A stretch of 64,000 nucleotides of DNA from Herbidospora daliensis (GTDB lineage Bacteria; Actinomycetota; Actinomycetes; Streptosporangiales; Streptosporangiaceae). Position 1 is the stretch's first letter, and each line of letters opens with the position of its first letter. The position numbers were made by a program, and so were the translations under genes. The stretch lies in contig NZ_BBXF01000004.1 of NCBI RefSeq assembly GCF_001570585.1, positions 310,001 through 374,000 on the forward strand, read 5' to 3'. This document shows positions 26,166 to 34,956 of the stretch, piece by piece. The notes below the pieces were generated by a model, which was not told the origin of the DNA, searched no databases, and worked only from the letters and a program-made list of their open reading frames with translations.

Positions 26166-26389
26166 TGAGCCCTCCTAGGGATATACGACTCCCATTGAGC
26201 CTATGAATTGCGCGAAACAATGTCCGCATCGAATCGAGTAGGAGCGCTTATGCTCAGTGAACCGCCTGTTTATACGGCCCCCGATAAGCGCGGGAATTCA
26301 CTTCGATCGGCAACCCTTATTGGCGGTTCGACGCCGATTCTGGTTACGGTTGAAACGCCGATATTTCCCCGACGACATAGGGACGAGCC
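26166..26389. promoter_or_regulatory. Divergent promoter region of the two carrier-protein operons
   Basis: 224 bases separate the HK97-fold gene (leftward) and lysW (rightward). The region is noticeably more AT-rich than the genes, as expected of promoters, and holds no credible gene. I could not identify a confident -35/-10 pair or a strong palindrome. Co-regulation of both operons from here is inferred from the divergent layout. Confidence 0.55.
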
Positions 26390-26572
26390 ATGCAGAAGGT
26401 TATGAACGCCCCCGAGTGTCCCGAGTGCGCGGCGCCGGTCTCCATCGACGCCGACGCGCGGGTGAGCGAGATCGTCGAATGCCTCGACTGCCGCAGCGAG
26501 CTGGAGATCTCCTCCGTCACGCCGCCGTCCCTCACCCTCGCCCCCGAGGTCGAAGAGGACTGGGGGGAGTAA
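26390..26572 (+). CDS. lysW: LysW-type amino-group carrier protein
   Basis: 60 residues. Two CxxC zinc pairs (CPECAA and CLDCRS) and the C-terminal EEDWGE, whose last Glu side-chain carboxylate is the attachment point for the amino group of the substrate, are diagnostic. Intermediates stay attached to this carrier while the side chain is modified. An AGGGACGAG ribosome site precedes ATG 26390. The stop overlaps lysX as TAATG. Primary lysine or arginine pathway partners are missing nearby, so it serves secondary metabolism. Confidence 0.95.
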   Translation: MQKVMNAPECPECAAPVSIDADARVSEIVECLDCRSELEISSVTPPSLTLAPEVEEDWGE

Positions 26573-27420
26573 TGCGGTCCGGCCGTCGCCTCGCCGTGCT
26601 CGCGTCCCGGGTGCGGTTCGAGGAGAAGCAGATCATGGCCGCGCTCGACCGGCGCGGCGCGACCTCCGTCCACCTCGATCCCCGGTCTCTGGTCGTGGCC
26701 GACGGCGTTTCCCGGACCGATTTCGTGCTGAACCGCGAGGTCGGCCATTACCGGGCCCTCTACGCCGCGAGCGCGCTGGAGTCGGCGGGGGCGACGGTGC
26801 TGAACAGCGCCGCCGCCACCCACGTCAGCGGCGACAAGTGGCTGACCACCTCGGCGCTCCTGGCCGCCGGCCTGCCGACCCCCCGCACGGCCCTGGCCAT
26901 GACGCCCGAGGCGGCCGTCGACGCCCTCGACCAGATCGGCTACCCGGCGGTCGTCAAACCGCTGGTCGGCTCGTGGGGACGCCTCGTCACCGCGCTGCCC
27001 GACCGGCCCACCGCCACGGCCGTGCTCGAACACGTCGCGGCCCTGCCCTCACCCCAGCAGCACGTCGTCTACGTGCAGGAACTCGTCGAGAAGGCCGACC
27101 GGGACATCCGGGTGCTGGTCGTCGGCGGCGAGGCGCTGGGCGCGACCTACCGGCGCGGCGACGAGTGGCGCACCAACGTCGCCCGGGGCGCCGTCTCGAC
27201 CCGGTGCGACCTGACCGACGTCCACACGAAGCTCGCCGTCGCCGCCGCCGACGCGGTCGGCGCCGAGATCGCCGGGGTCGACCTGCTGGAGGACGCCGAC
27301 GGGCACCTGACCGTCCTGGAGGTCAACGACCGCGTGGAGTTCCGCGGCTTCCAGGACGCCCACGAGATCGACGTCGCCGACGCGATCGCGTCCTACGTGC
27401 TGAGGAGGGCCGGGGCATGA
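26572..27420 (+). CDS. lysX: LysX-type ATP-grasp ligase
   Basis: 282 residues, RimK-like ATP-grasp. Visible features are FEEKQIMAALDRRG at the N-terminus, SGDKWLTTSALLAAGLPTP, the VVKPLVGSWGRLV nucleotide loop, and C-terminal Mg ligands in AGVDLLED and LEVNDRVEF. It joins the alpha-amino group of an amino acid to the C-terminal Glu of LysW. The transketolase downstream implies glutamate as substrate, by analogy to DADH biosynthesis; aminoadipate is the alternative. It overlaps lysW and lysY. Confidence 0.93.
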   Translation: MRSGRRLAVLASRVRFEEKQIMAALDRRGATSVHLDPRSLVVADGVSRTDFVLNREVGHYRALYAASALESAGATVLNSAAATHVSGDKWLTTSALLAAGLPTPRTALAMTPEAAVDALDQIGYPAVVKPLVGSWGRLVTALPDRPTATAVLEHVAALPSPQQHVVYVQELVEKADRDIRVLVVGGEALGATYRRGDEWRTNVARGAVSTRCDLTDVHTKLAVAAADAVGAEIAGVDLLEDADGHLTVLEVNDRVEFRGFQDAHEIDVADAIASYVLRRAGA

Positions 27421-28451
27421 TCCGATGCGCCGTCGTGGGAGGCGCCGGCTACATCGGCGGCGAACTCCTGCGCATCCTCACCGGGCACCCATCGGCCGAG
27501 CTGGTGGCCACCACCTCACGGCGGCTGCGCGGCCGGCAGATCGACGGCGCCCACCCCAACCTGCGCGGCCGCACCCGGCTCGCCTTCGTCTCCGACGAGG
27601 AGCTCGACCAGGACGGCCCCTACGACGTGCTGTTCCTGGCCACCCCCCACCGCGAGACGATGCGGCGGATGCCCGAGTTCCTCGGGCTGGCCGCGACCGT
27701 GGTCGACCTGTCGGGCGACTTCCGGCTGCGCGACCCGGCGGTCTACGCCGACTACTACGGCGTCGAGCACGCCGCCCCCGAGCTGATCGGGGGCTTCACG
27801 ACCGGCGTACCGGAGCTGCACCGCGAGGAACTCCAGGTGGCGAGCCGCATCAGCGTGCCCGGGTGCATGGCCAACGCCGGCATCCTGGCGCTGACCCCGC
27901 TGGCCGAGGCCGGGCTGATCGACGGCGAGCTGACCGTCGACGCCCGCACCGGGTCGAGCGGCGCCGGTGCGACCGCCGGGGCGGAGAACCTGCACGCCGA
28001 ACGCAGCGGCGCGCTGCGCGTGTTCGCGCCCACCCGGCACCGGCACGAGGCCGAGATCGCCCAGGCCACCGGGCTGCCGGTGCGGATGACGGCGACCGGC
28101 GTCGAGGCCGTGCGCGGCGTGCAGCTGCTCTGCAAGGCCCGGCTGGCCGGGGGCGCCGACGAGCGCGCGATCCGGTCGGCCTACCGCGACCGCTACGCCG
28201 ACGAGCACTTCGTGCGGGTGGTCGCCCACCGGCGCGGGCTGCACCGGTTCCCGGACGCCAAGATCCTCTCCGGCTCCAACTTCTGCGACGTCGGCTTCGC
28301 CCTCGACGCCGGTTCGACCACGGTCACCGTGATCGCGGCCCTCGACAACCTCGTCAAGGGCGGCGCCGGCAACGCCGTGCAGTGCATGAACATCCGCCAC
28401 GGCCGTCCCGAGCGCGAGGGCCTGGAGTTCGTCGGCCTGCACCCGAACTAG
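27417..28451 (+). CDS. lysY: LysY-type acyl-phosphate reductase (semialdehyde dehydrogenase)
   Basis: 344 residues, ArgC/LysY family. N-terminal NADP loop VVGGAGYIGGELLR, catalytic Cys in SVPGCMANAG, a substrate loop HRHEAEIAQ and the C-terminal DNLVKGGAGNAVQ are all present. It reduces the LysW-bound acyl phosphate made by the LysZ module to a semialdehyde, which the split transketolase can extend. Start overlaps lysX stop as ATGA. Confidence 0.94.
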   Translation: MIRCAVVGGAGYIGGELLRILTGHPSAELVATTSRRLRGRQIDGAHPNLRGRTRLAFVSDEELDQDGPYDVLFLATPHRETMRRMPEFLGLAATVVDLSGDFRLRDPAVYADYYGVEHAAPELIGGFTTGVPELHREELQVASRISVPGCMANAGILALTPLAEAGLIDGELTVDARTGSSGAGATAGAENLHAERSGALRVFAPTRHRHEAEIAQATGLPVRMTATGVEAVRGVQLLCKARLAGGADERAIRSAYRDRYADEHFVRVVAHRRGLHRFPDAKILSGSNFCDVGFALDAGSTTVTVIAALDNLVKGGAGNAVQCMNIRHGRPEREGLEFVGLHPN

Positions 28452-28459
28452 GAGAAGCG

Positions 28460-29290
28460 ATGACCACCACCATCGACGCCCCTCCGGCGGCCGGGACGGC
28501 CGCGCGGATCAGGGAGCACGTCGTCAACCTGTGCGCCGGCCCCGAGGGCGGCCACCTGGGCGGCTCGATGTCGCTCGCGGAGATCCTCGCCACCCTCTAC
28601 ACACGGGTGCTGCGGGTCGACCCCCTCGACCCGGCGTCCCCCGGCCGCGACGTGCTGCTGCTCAGCAAGGGCCACGGCGGGCTGGCGCTCTACGCCGCGC
28701 TGACCGAGGCCGGGTTCTTCCCCGCCGACCGGCTCGCCGAATACGGCCGGCCCGGCGGCGAGTTCATGGCCCACCCGCACGCCGAGATCCCCGGCGTCGA
28801 GATGCCCTCGGGCTCGCTCGGCCACGGGCTGGCGCTGGCGGTCGGCTTCGGCCTCGGCTTCCGGCTCGACGGCGCCGACCGGCGCTGCTTCGTCGTCATG
28901 GGCGACGGCGAGCTCCAGGAGGGCTCGGTCTGGGAGGCCGCCTCGGTGGCCGCCGCCCAGCGGCTCGACACCCTGGTCGCGGTCGTCGACCGCAACCGGC
29001 TCCAGATCACCGGCGCGACCGAGACGATCGACGCGCTCGAACCGCTGGCCGACCGCTGGTCGGCTTTCGGCTGGACGGTACGCCAGGTCGACGGCCACTC
29101 CTGCGAGGAGCTGGAGGCCGCGCTGACCGAGCCGCCGGCCCCGGGCCGCCCGACGGTCGTGATCGCGCACACCGTGAAGGGCAAGGGCATCCCGTTCGTC
29201 GAGGACCAGCCGCGCAGCCACTACGCCAAGCTCGGCGAGCGCCAGCACGCCAAGGCCCTCGCCGCACTGCGAAGGGGGGCCGCGTCATGA
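28460..29290 (+). CDS. Transketolase, N-terminal (TPP-binding) subunit
   Basis: 276 residues. GGHLGGSMSLAEILATLY, SKGHGGLALYAAL and the TPP/Mg motif GDGELQEGSVWEAA...DRNRLQ match the N-terminal half of split transketolases. With the next gene it forms a complete enzyme that moves a two-carbon ketol unit to an aldehyde. In the vazabitide pathway a split transketolase extends LysW-glutamate semialdehyde to a seven-carbon chain; the same is inferred here. A GGAGAAG site precedes ATG 28460. Confidence 0.93.
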   Translation: MTTTIDAPPAAGTAARIREHVVNLCAGPEGGHLGGSMSLAEILATLYTRVLRVDPLDPASPGRDVLLLSKGHGGLALYAALTEAGFFPADRLAEYGRPGGEFMAHPHAEIPGVEMPSGSLGHGLALAVGFGLGFRLDGADRRCFVVMGDGELQEGSVWEAASVAAAQRLDTLVAVVDRNRLQITGATETIDALEPLADRWSAFGWTVRQVDGHSCEELEAALTEPPAPGRPTVVIAHTVKGKGIPFVEDQPRSHYAKLGERQHAKALAALRRGAAS

Positions 29291-30213
29291 CCGCGTCCTC
29301 TCGCGAGGTCTACCGCGACGCCGTGCTCGACCTGCTCCCCCGCGACGAGCGGCTGGTCTGCCTCGACTCCGACACCGGCCTGTTCGACGCGGCCGCCTTC
29401 CCCGAGCGCTACCTCAACCTCGGCATCGCCGAGCACACGCTGATGGGCGCGGCCGCCGGGCTGGCCAAGTCGGGCCGGATGCCGCTGGTCAACACGATGG
29501 CGGCGTTCGCGTCGTCGCGGGCCAACGAGGCCGTGAAGATCGACATCGCCCTCAACAACCTGCCGGTGCGCATCGCCGCGACCCATTCGGGCGTGTCGGC
29601 CGGCCACCTCGGGCCGACCCACCACGCGCTGGAGGACCTGGCCGTGATGCGGACCCTGCCCAACATGACCGTGGTCGTGCCCGCCGACGGCCCGCAGACC
29701 GGGACCCTGTTCCGGCAGTCGCTGCGCGTCAAGGGCCCGGTCTACCTGCGGCTCGGCCGCAACGCGACGCCCGAACTGCCCGCCGCGCCGCCGGTCACGC
29801 TCGGCCTGGCGCAGGTGCTGCGCGACGGCTCCGACGTCACGATCGCCGCCTGCGGGCCCTACCCCGTGCTGGCCGCGCTGGAGGCCGCCGACACCCTCGC
29901 CGCCGAAGGCGTCCGCGCCTCGGTGCTGAACGTGCACACGGTGAAGCCCCTCGACGTCGCCACGATCGCCGCGCACGCCCAGCGGTCGGGCGTCGTCGTG
30001 ACCGTCGAGGAGCACTGGCGCAACGCCGGATTCGGCGCCGCCGTCGCCGAGTCGCTCGCCGAGATCACGCCCAGCCTGGTGCTCCGGGTTGCGATGCCGG
30101 ACGCGTTCGTCCCCGTCTCCGGAGGGCAGCGGTATCTGACCGAACGCGGAGGCGTCACCTCGGCCGCGGTCGCCGCCAAGGCCCGATCAGCGCTGGGGAG
30201 GTCGCCGCGATGA
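29287..30213 (+). CDS. Transketolase, C-terminal subunit
   Basis: 308 residues. The pyrimidine-binding domain carries the catalytic Glu in [42 protein letters not shown] and the C-terminal transketolase fold (LNVHTVKPLD, VTVEEHW) follow. It overlaps the N-terminal subunit by ATGA, ensuring equal expression. Role as for the preceding gene. Confidence 0.93.
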   Translation: MTASSREVYRDAVLDLLPRDERLVCLDSDTGLFDAAAFPERYLNLGIAEHTLMGAAAGLAKSGRMPLVNTMAAFASSRANEAVKIDIALNNLPVRIAATHSGVSAGHLGPTHHALEDLAVMRTLPNMTVVVPADGPQTGTLFRQSLRVKGPVYLRLGRNATPELPAAPPVTLGLAQVLRDGSDVTIAACGPYPVLAALEAADTLAAEGVRASVLNVHTVKPLDVATIAAHAQRSGVVVTVEEHWRNAGFGAAVAESLAEITPSLVLRVAMPDAFVPVSGGQRYLTERGGVTSAAVAAKARSALGRSPR

Positions 30214-31676
30214 CCACCATCATGGACGACCTGCGCCGGCATCCCCCCGGCAAGCTCGCCCTGGTCTGCCACCAGGACGGCGGGGTCGTGGAGCTGACGT
30301 ACGGTGAGCTGCTCGACCGCGTCGACCGGACGGCCACCCTGCTGCGCCGCCTCGGCGTCGGCAGGGGCCAGGTCGTGACGTTGCAGCTGCCCAACTCGTG
30401 GCAGCTGGCGGCGCTGATCCTGGCCTGCTACCGGATCGGGGCGGTTCCCGGGCCGGTGGTGCCGATCATGCGGCGGCGTGAGGTCCAGTTCATGCTGCGG
30501 CTGACCGAGAGCCCCGTGTACGTCGCCCGCCGGGAGTTCCGCGGGTTCTCGTACCGGGACATGATCGCCTCCGTGGACGCGCCGAACCTGCGTCACACCC
30601 TGTTCGTCGACGACCTGGAGCTGCCCGAGGCCGACCTGGCCGGGGCCGAGGAGTCGGGTCCCGGCGACCCGGCGCAGGTCGCCTTCACCTCCGGCACGAC
30701 CGGCGAGCCGAAGGGCGTCGTGCACACCCACGACAGCCTCTACGCGATGAACCGGGCGCAGGCCGACGTGCTCCACCTGACCGAAGGCGTCGTCACAGCC
30801 ATGGGGTCGCCGACGACGCACCAGGCCGGGTTCACCTGGAACCTGTTCATGCCGCTGCTGCTGGGCGGCACCGCCGTGCACGTCGAGTCGTGGGACGCCC
30901 ACCGGATGCTCGACCTCCTCCAGGAACGCGGCGTGACCTTCTTCATGGGCGCCCCGACGTTCCTGGCCGACCTCATCGAGGCGCAGGCCGAGCGGCCCCG
31001 GGACCTGGCGAAGCTGGAGACGTTCGCGACCGGCAGCGCGCCGATCGCGCCCTACCTGGTCGAACGCGCCCGCGACGTGCTCGGCTGCCGCCTCTACGCC
31101 CTGTGGGGCATGACCGAGAACGGCTGCGTCACCATCACCCGGCCGGAGGACCCGCCGATGCGGGCCGCCGAGAGCGACGGAACGGTCGTGCCGGGCATGG
31201 AGGTGCGCATCACCGCCGAGGGCCGCTTACAGGTCAGGGGCGCGTCGCAGTGCGCCGGCTACTTCCGGCGCGAGCACCTCTACCGGGCCTGCCTCACCGG
31301 CGACGGCTGGTTCGACACCGGCGACCTGGCCCGCGACGACGGCCACGGCGGCATCCGGATCACCGGCCGCGCCAAGGACGTCATCATGCGCGGCGCGGAG
31401 AACATCCCGGTCGTCGAGGTCGAGGCCGCCCTGCTGCGGCACTCCTCCGTCCGCGACGTCGCGGTCGTCGGCTACCCCGACGCGCGGCTCGGCGAACGGG
31501 CCTGCGCGGTGCTGGTCGCCCCTTCGGGGCTGACGCTCGACGACCTCCGCACGCACCTGGCCGGGCTCGGCATGGCCAAGCAGTACTGGCCCGAACGGGT
31601 CGAGCTGGTCGAGGCGCTGCCGCGCACGCCGTCCGGGAAGATCCAGAAATTCGCCCTGCGGGAGGGGCTGCGATGA
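30210..31676 (+). CDS. Acyl-CoA synthetase (AMP-forming)
   Basis: 488 residues, ANL superfamily. It has the P-loop FTSGTTGEPKGVVHTH, A5-like LYALWGMTE, GWFDTGDLARDD, GRAKDVIMRGAENIP and the C-terminal catalytic Lys in RTPSGKIQKFAL. It resembles cyclohexanecarboxylate- and other carboxylic-acid-CoA ligases. The substrate is probably a free acid feeding the acyl-CoA dehydrogenase encoded next. It overlaps the transketolase gene by ATGA, so it belongs to the carrier-protein operon. Confidence 0.9.
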   Translation: MTTIMDDLRRHPPGKLALVCHQDGGVVELTYGELLDRVDRTATLLRRLGVGRGQVVTLQLPNSWQLAALILACYRIGAVPGPVVPIMRRREVQFMLRLTESPVYVARREFRGFSYRDMIASVDAPNLRHTLFVDDLELPEADLAGAEESGPGDPAQVAFTSGTTGEPKGVVHTHDSLYAMNRAQADVLHLTEGVVTAMGSPTTHQAGFTWNLFMPLLLGGTAVHVESWDAHRMLDLLQERGVTFFMGAPTFLADLIEAQAERPRDLAKLETFATGSAPIAPYLVERARDVLGCRLYALWGMTENGCVTITRPEDPPMRAAESDGTVVPGMEVRITAEGRLQVRGASQCAGYFRREHLYRACLTGDGWFDTGDLARDDGHGGIRITGRAKDVIMRGAENIPVVEVEAALLRHSSVRDVAVVGYPDARLGERACAVLVAPSGLTLDDLRTHLAGLGMAKQYWPERVELVEALPRTPSGKIQKFALREGLR

Positions 31677-32812
31677 ACTTCGACTTCACACCCCAGCAGG
31701 AGACGCTGGCCAAACGGGTGCGCGAGTTCGCCGCCGACCGCGTCGCGCCCTTCCGGGCCGAGAGCGACCGGCGGGCCGAATACCGTCCGGGCCTGCTGGC
31801 CGACCTGGCCGCCGAAGGGCTCTTCGGCGTGCGCGTCCCGGAGGAGTTCGGCGGCCAGGCGCTGGACGCCGTCAGCGCCGGCATCGTGCTCGAAGAGCTC
31901 GCGGCGGCCGACCTGTCGGTCTGCTACCCGGTGCTCAACGCGGCGCTGGTCGGCGGCGTGCTGGCCGCGAACGGCAGCCCCGCCCAGTTGGCCCGCTGGT
32001 TGCCCGGCATCGCCGCCGGTACGTCGATCGTCGCCCTCGGCCTCACCGAGGCCGGCCACGGGACCGACGCGGCCGCCATCGAGACCGTCGGGGAACACGC
32101 CGCCGACGGCTGGCGGCTGACCGGCGAGAAGACGTCCATCATGGCCACCGCCTACGCCACCCACGGGCTGCTGTTCGCCCGGACCGGCGGCGCCGGGGCC
32201 CGGGGCATCAGCGCCTTCTACACCCCGCTCCACGGGGTGCGCCGGGAACTGCACACCGACCTGGGCTGCCGCTCGGGCGGCCGGGGCCGGTTCAGCCTCG
32301 ACGGCCTGCGGGTCGCCGACGACGACCTCGTCGGCCGGCCGGGCGCGGGGTTCGTGGAGGTCATGCGCGGCTTCGGGGTCTCCCGGGCGCTGATCTCCCT
32401 GATGGCCGTCGCCGTCGCACGGGCCGCCCTCGACGAGGCCATGGCCCACGCCGGACGGCGCGAAGCCTTCGGCCAGCCGATCGGCCGGTTCCAGTCGGTG
32501 GCGTTCCCGCTGGTGGAACACGCGACGATGCTGCACGCGGCCCGCCTGGTCTCCTACGAGGCCCTGGCCGCCGCCGACGCCGGCCGCGACCCCCGGCTGC
32601 CCGCGAACATGGCCAAGTGGTGGGCCCCCAAGGCGGCCATGGAGGCCGTGCACCAGTCGCTCCTCACGATGGGCCACCTCGGCTGGTCGGAGGACGGCCC
32701 GGTGGCCCAGCGCCTTCGCGACGTCATCGGCCTGCAGCTGGCCGACGGAACCGCCGCCGCCACCAAACTCGTGGTCGCCCGTCAACTGCTCGGACGGGAG
32801 GCCGCCCCGTGA
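31673..32812 (+). CDS. Acyl-CoA dehydrogenase
   Basis: 379 residues. N-terminal helical domain (FTPQQETLAKRVREFAADRV), FAD-binding middle (LGLTEAGHGTDAAAIET, LTGEKTSIMATAYA) and C-terminal helices (REAFGQPIGRFQSVAFPLVEH) are all intact. The usual catalytic Glu segment is not clearly readable. With the preceding ligase it would activate an acid and introduce an alpha,beta double bond. Last gene of the rightward carrier-protein operon; it ends 8 bases from the convergent CGNR gene. Confidence 0.9.
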   Translation: MNFDFTPQQETLAKRVREFAADRVAPFRAESDRRAEYRPGLLADLAAEGLFGVRVPEEFGGQALDAVSAGIVLEELAAADLSVCYPVLNAALVGGVLAANGSPAQLARWLPGIAAGTSIVALGLTEAGHGTDAAAIETVGEHAADGWRLTGEKTSIMATAYATHGLLFARTGGAGARGISAFYTPLHGVRRELHTDLGCRSGGRGRFSLDGLRVADDDLVGRPGAGFVEVMRGFGVSRALISLMAVAVARAALDEAMAHAGRREAFGQPIGRFQSVAFPLVEHATMLHAARLVSYEALAAADAGRDPRLPANMAKWWAPKAAMEAVHQSLLTMGHLGWSEDGPVAQRLRDVIGLQLADGTAAATKLVVARQLLGREAAP

Positions 32813-32820
32813 CCCGCCTC

Positions 32821-33411
32821 TCAGGCCACCGGTCCGGCATCGGCGCCATCGCCCGCTCGGAACTCGGCCCGGTCGGCCGCGCCCCGGCGGTAGGTGCGCA
32901 TCTTCGCCCGTGTGCCGCAGACGGCCATCGAGCACCAGCGGCTGCCCCGGTTCCTGGAGCGGTCGTAGAAGGCCCACTCGCAGCGGTGTTCGCGGCACGC
33001 CTTGAGGCGGGGCCACGAGCCGTCGGCCACGGCGGCGGCGACCGCGCCGAGGATGGTCGCGAACACGCCGCGCAGGTCGGGCTGGACCGGGCGCAGGCCC
33101 AGGGTCTCGCCCGACAGCACCAGCGGGCAGTCGCGGGCCACGTGGTCGATCGCCAGGCGGGCCTCGCGGTCGGGGGCGGCGCCGTTGTTCTCGCGGAGCA
33201 CGGCGCGCAGCGCCTCCCGCAGGGTGACGGCGTCGCGCCGGTCGAGTTCGCCCACCTCGATCGTGAAGCCGTGGCGGGCGAGCCAGCGGCCGGCCGCCTC
33301 GGTCGTCGCGAACTCGTCGGGCCCGAACTCCAAATTGAGGCTGTTCACGAACGACTGCACCAGCGCCAGCGGACCCGGCGCGATCTCCCTGTCACCCGGC
33401 TGACCCTTCAT
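32821..33411 (-). CDS. CGNR zinc-finger regulator (ABATE-type)
   Basis: 196 residues. An N-terminal ABATE ligand-type domain (FVNSLNLE...) is followed by a C-terminal CGNR zinc finger: CREHRCEWAFYDRSRNRGSRWC, then MAVCGTRAKMRTYR, with Cys ligands as CxxxxC...CxxxxC. These are stress or drug-responsive DNA-binding proteins often next to MFS exporters. The gene is divergent from a DHA2-type exporter, and an inverted repeat lies between them. Confidence 0.88.
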   Translation of the reverse strand: MKGQPGDREIAPGPLALVQSFVNSLNLEFGPDEFATTEAAGRWLARHGFTIEVGELDRRDAVTLREALRAVLRENNGAAPDREARLAIDHVARDCPLVLSGETLGLRPVQPDLRGVFATILGAVAAAVADGSWPRLKACREHRCEWAFYDRSRNRGSRWCSMAVCGTRAKMRTYRRGAADRAEFRAGDGADAGPVA

Positions 33412-33414
33412 GGC

Positions 33415-33439
33415 TACCAGTAAAGACAGTTCGCTGGTA
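33415..33439. promoter_or_regulatory. Operator between CGNR regulator and exporter
   Basis: Inverted repeat TACCAG (33415-33420) and CTGGTA (33434-33439) with a 13-base spacer, between the CGNR start and the exporter start. The dyad extends to 7 of 8 positions if the flanking base pairs are counted. It is the most likely site for autoregulation and exporter control by the CGNR protein. Confidence 0.6.
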
Positions 33440-33466
33440 ACAAATCAAGTACGAGGAGGAAAACCC

Positions 33467-34864
33467 ATGTTCCAGGAGAACCGCAAGCCGGCCCTGGCAC
33501 TGCTGTGCATGGCCCAGTTCGTGCTGGTCCTGGACTTCGCGATCGTCAACGTCGCACTGCCCTCCATCCAGCGTGACCTCGGCTTCACCGACAGCGCCCT
33601 GCAGTGGGTCGTCGGCGCGTACGCGTTGTTCTTCGGCGGGTTCCTGCTGATCGGCGGGCGGCTCGGCGACATCGTGGGACGCAAGAGGATGTTCGTCGGC
33701 GGGCTGGCCGTCTTCACCGCGGCCTCGCTGGTCGGCGGGGTCGCGACCGAGCCGATCGTGCTCATCGTCGCCCGCGCGCTGCAGGGCCTCTCGGCGGCGG
33801 CCGTGTCGCCGGCCGTGCTGGCGCTGATCGCGGCGGGCTACCCCGAAGGGAAGGAACGCGCGAAGGCCATGGGCATCTTCGGCGCGGTCGCCTCGGCCGG
33901 GTTCACCGGCGGGGTGCTCTTCGGCGGCATCCTCACCGAGTTGTTCGGCTGGCGGGCGGTCATGTTCGTGAACGTCCCGGTCGGCGTCGCACTGGTGCTG
34001 CGGGCGGTCGGCCGGCTGGCCCCCGACCACGTCTCCGCGCGCACCCAGAAGATCGACGTGCCCGGCGCGATCCTGGTCACGGCCGGGATGTGCGCGCTGA
34101 CCTACGCGCTCACCACCGCCACCGACCACGGCTGGGGCGCCCCCGGCGTCGTCTACCCGCTGGCCGGGGCGGCGGTGCTGCTGGTCGCGTTCTTCGTGCT
34201 GCAGACCCGGCGGGCCGACCCGCTGGTGCCGCTGTCGATCTTCAGGATCCGCGGCGTGGTCGCGGGCGACTCGATCGCGTTCCTGTCGGGCGGCGTCATG
34301 TCGATCTCGACCTACTTCCTGACCCTCTACATGCAGCACGGCCTCGGCTACTCCGCCATCCAGACCGGCGTCGCGTTCTTCCCGCAGGCGGTCGTCACCG
34401 TGTTGTCGGCCAAGTTCGTGGCCGACCTGACCGGGCGGCTCGGGCCCCGGCCCGTGCTCATCGGCGGGGCGGCTTTCCTGACCGCCGGTTCAGCGTGGCT
34501 GCTCACGGTGCCGGTGGGCGGCAGCTACTGGCTGCACGTGCTGCCCGGCGGCGTGCTGATCGGGCTCGGCGTCACCGTCATGATGATCTCCACGGCGGTG
34601 GCCGCCACGACCGGGGTCGACGGGCCGCGCATGGGCCTGGCCAGCGGCCTGTACAACTCGCTGCGCCAGCTCGGGGTCGGGCTGCTGCTGGCCGTCGCCG
34701 TGACGGCGGCGGCGCCGTCGACCGACCCGCAGAACATCGGCAGCTACCACGTCGCCTTCGGCATCAGCACGGCCCTGTCGGTGCTGATCGCGCTGATCGC
34801 GGCCGCCGTGCTGCCGTCGAGGAAGCCCGCGCCGGCCTCGGAGAAGGAGAAGGTCGACGCCTGA
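33467..34864 (+). CDS. MFS exporter, DHA2 (EmrB/QacA) type
   Basis: 465 residues with about 14 hydrophobic helices. Diagnostic motifs are LDFAIVNVALPSIQRDLG in helix 1, GGRLGDIVGRKRMF in the loop 2-3, and a helix-5 antiporter-like region (GAVASAGFTGGVLFGG). Such pumps export drugs or the host's own antibiotic by proton antiport. A strong GAGGAGGA site precedes ATG 33467. Between the two biosynthetic operons and under a CGNR regulator, it is the leading candidate for product export and self-resistance. A terminator follows. Confidence 0.92.
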   Translation: MFQENRKPALALLCMAQFVLVLDFAIVNVALPSIQRDLGFTDSALQWVVGAYALFFGGFLLIGGRLGDIVGRKRMFVGGLAVFTAASLVGGVATEPIVLIVARALQGLSAAAVSPAVLALIAAGYPEGKERAKAMGIFGAVASAGFTGGVLFGGILTELFGWRAVMFVNVPVGVALVLRAVGRLAPDHVSARTQKIDVPGAILVTAGMCALTYALTTATDHGWGAPGVVYPLAGAAVLLVAFFVLQTRRADPLVPLSIFRIRGVVAGDSIAFLSGGVMSISTYFLTLYMQHGLGYSAIQTGVAFFPQAVVTVLSAKFVADLTGRLGPRPVLIGGAAFLTAGSAWLLTVPVGGSYWLHVLPGGVLIGLGVTVMMISTAVAATTGVDGPRMGLASGLYNSLRQLGVGLLLAVAVTAAAPSTDPQNIGSYHVAFGISTALSVLIALIAAAVLPSRKPAPASEKEKVDA

Positions 34865-34879
34865 GCGAACTCGCGAAAA

Positions 34880-34914
34880 AGCCGGTCCCCTTTCATGGGG
34901 GCCGGCTCTTTTTA
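34880..34914 (+). terminator. Rho-independent terminator after the exporter
   Basis: A stem of AGCCGGTCCCC (34880-34890) pairing with GGGGGCCGGCT (34897-34907), with one G-T pair, a six-base loop and a following CTTTTTATT run. It lies 15 bases after the exporter stop and isolates it from the benzoxazole-type operon. Confidence 0.9.
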
Positions 34915-34956
34915 TTGCATAACAAGCGCTAATCGCAGCGCCATTGTTCGGCCGTA

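Noticed and set aside
26390-28451. LysW-LysX-LysY as primary lysine or arginine biosynthesis
   Set aside because: No homocitrate or aminotransferase genes, and the operon continues into transketolase and acyl-CoA genes; secondary metabolism fits better.
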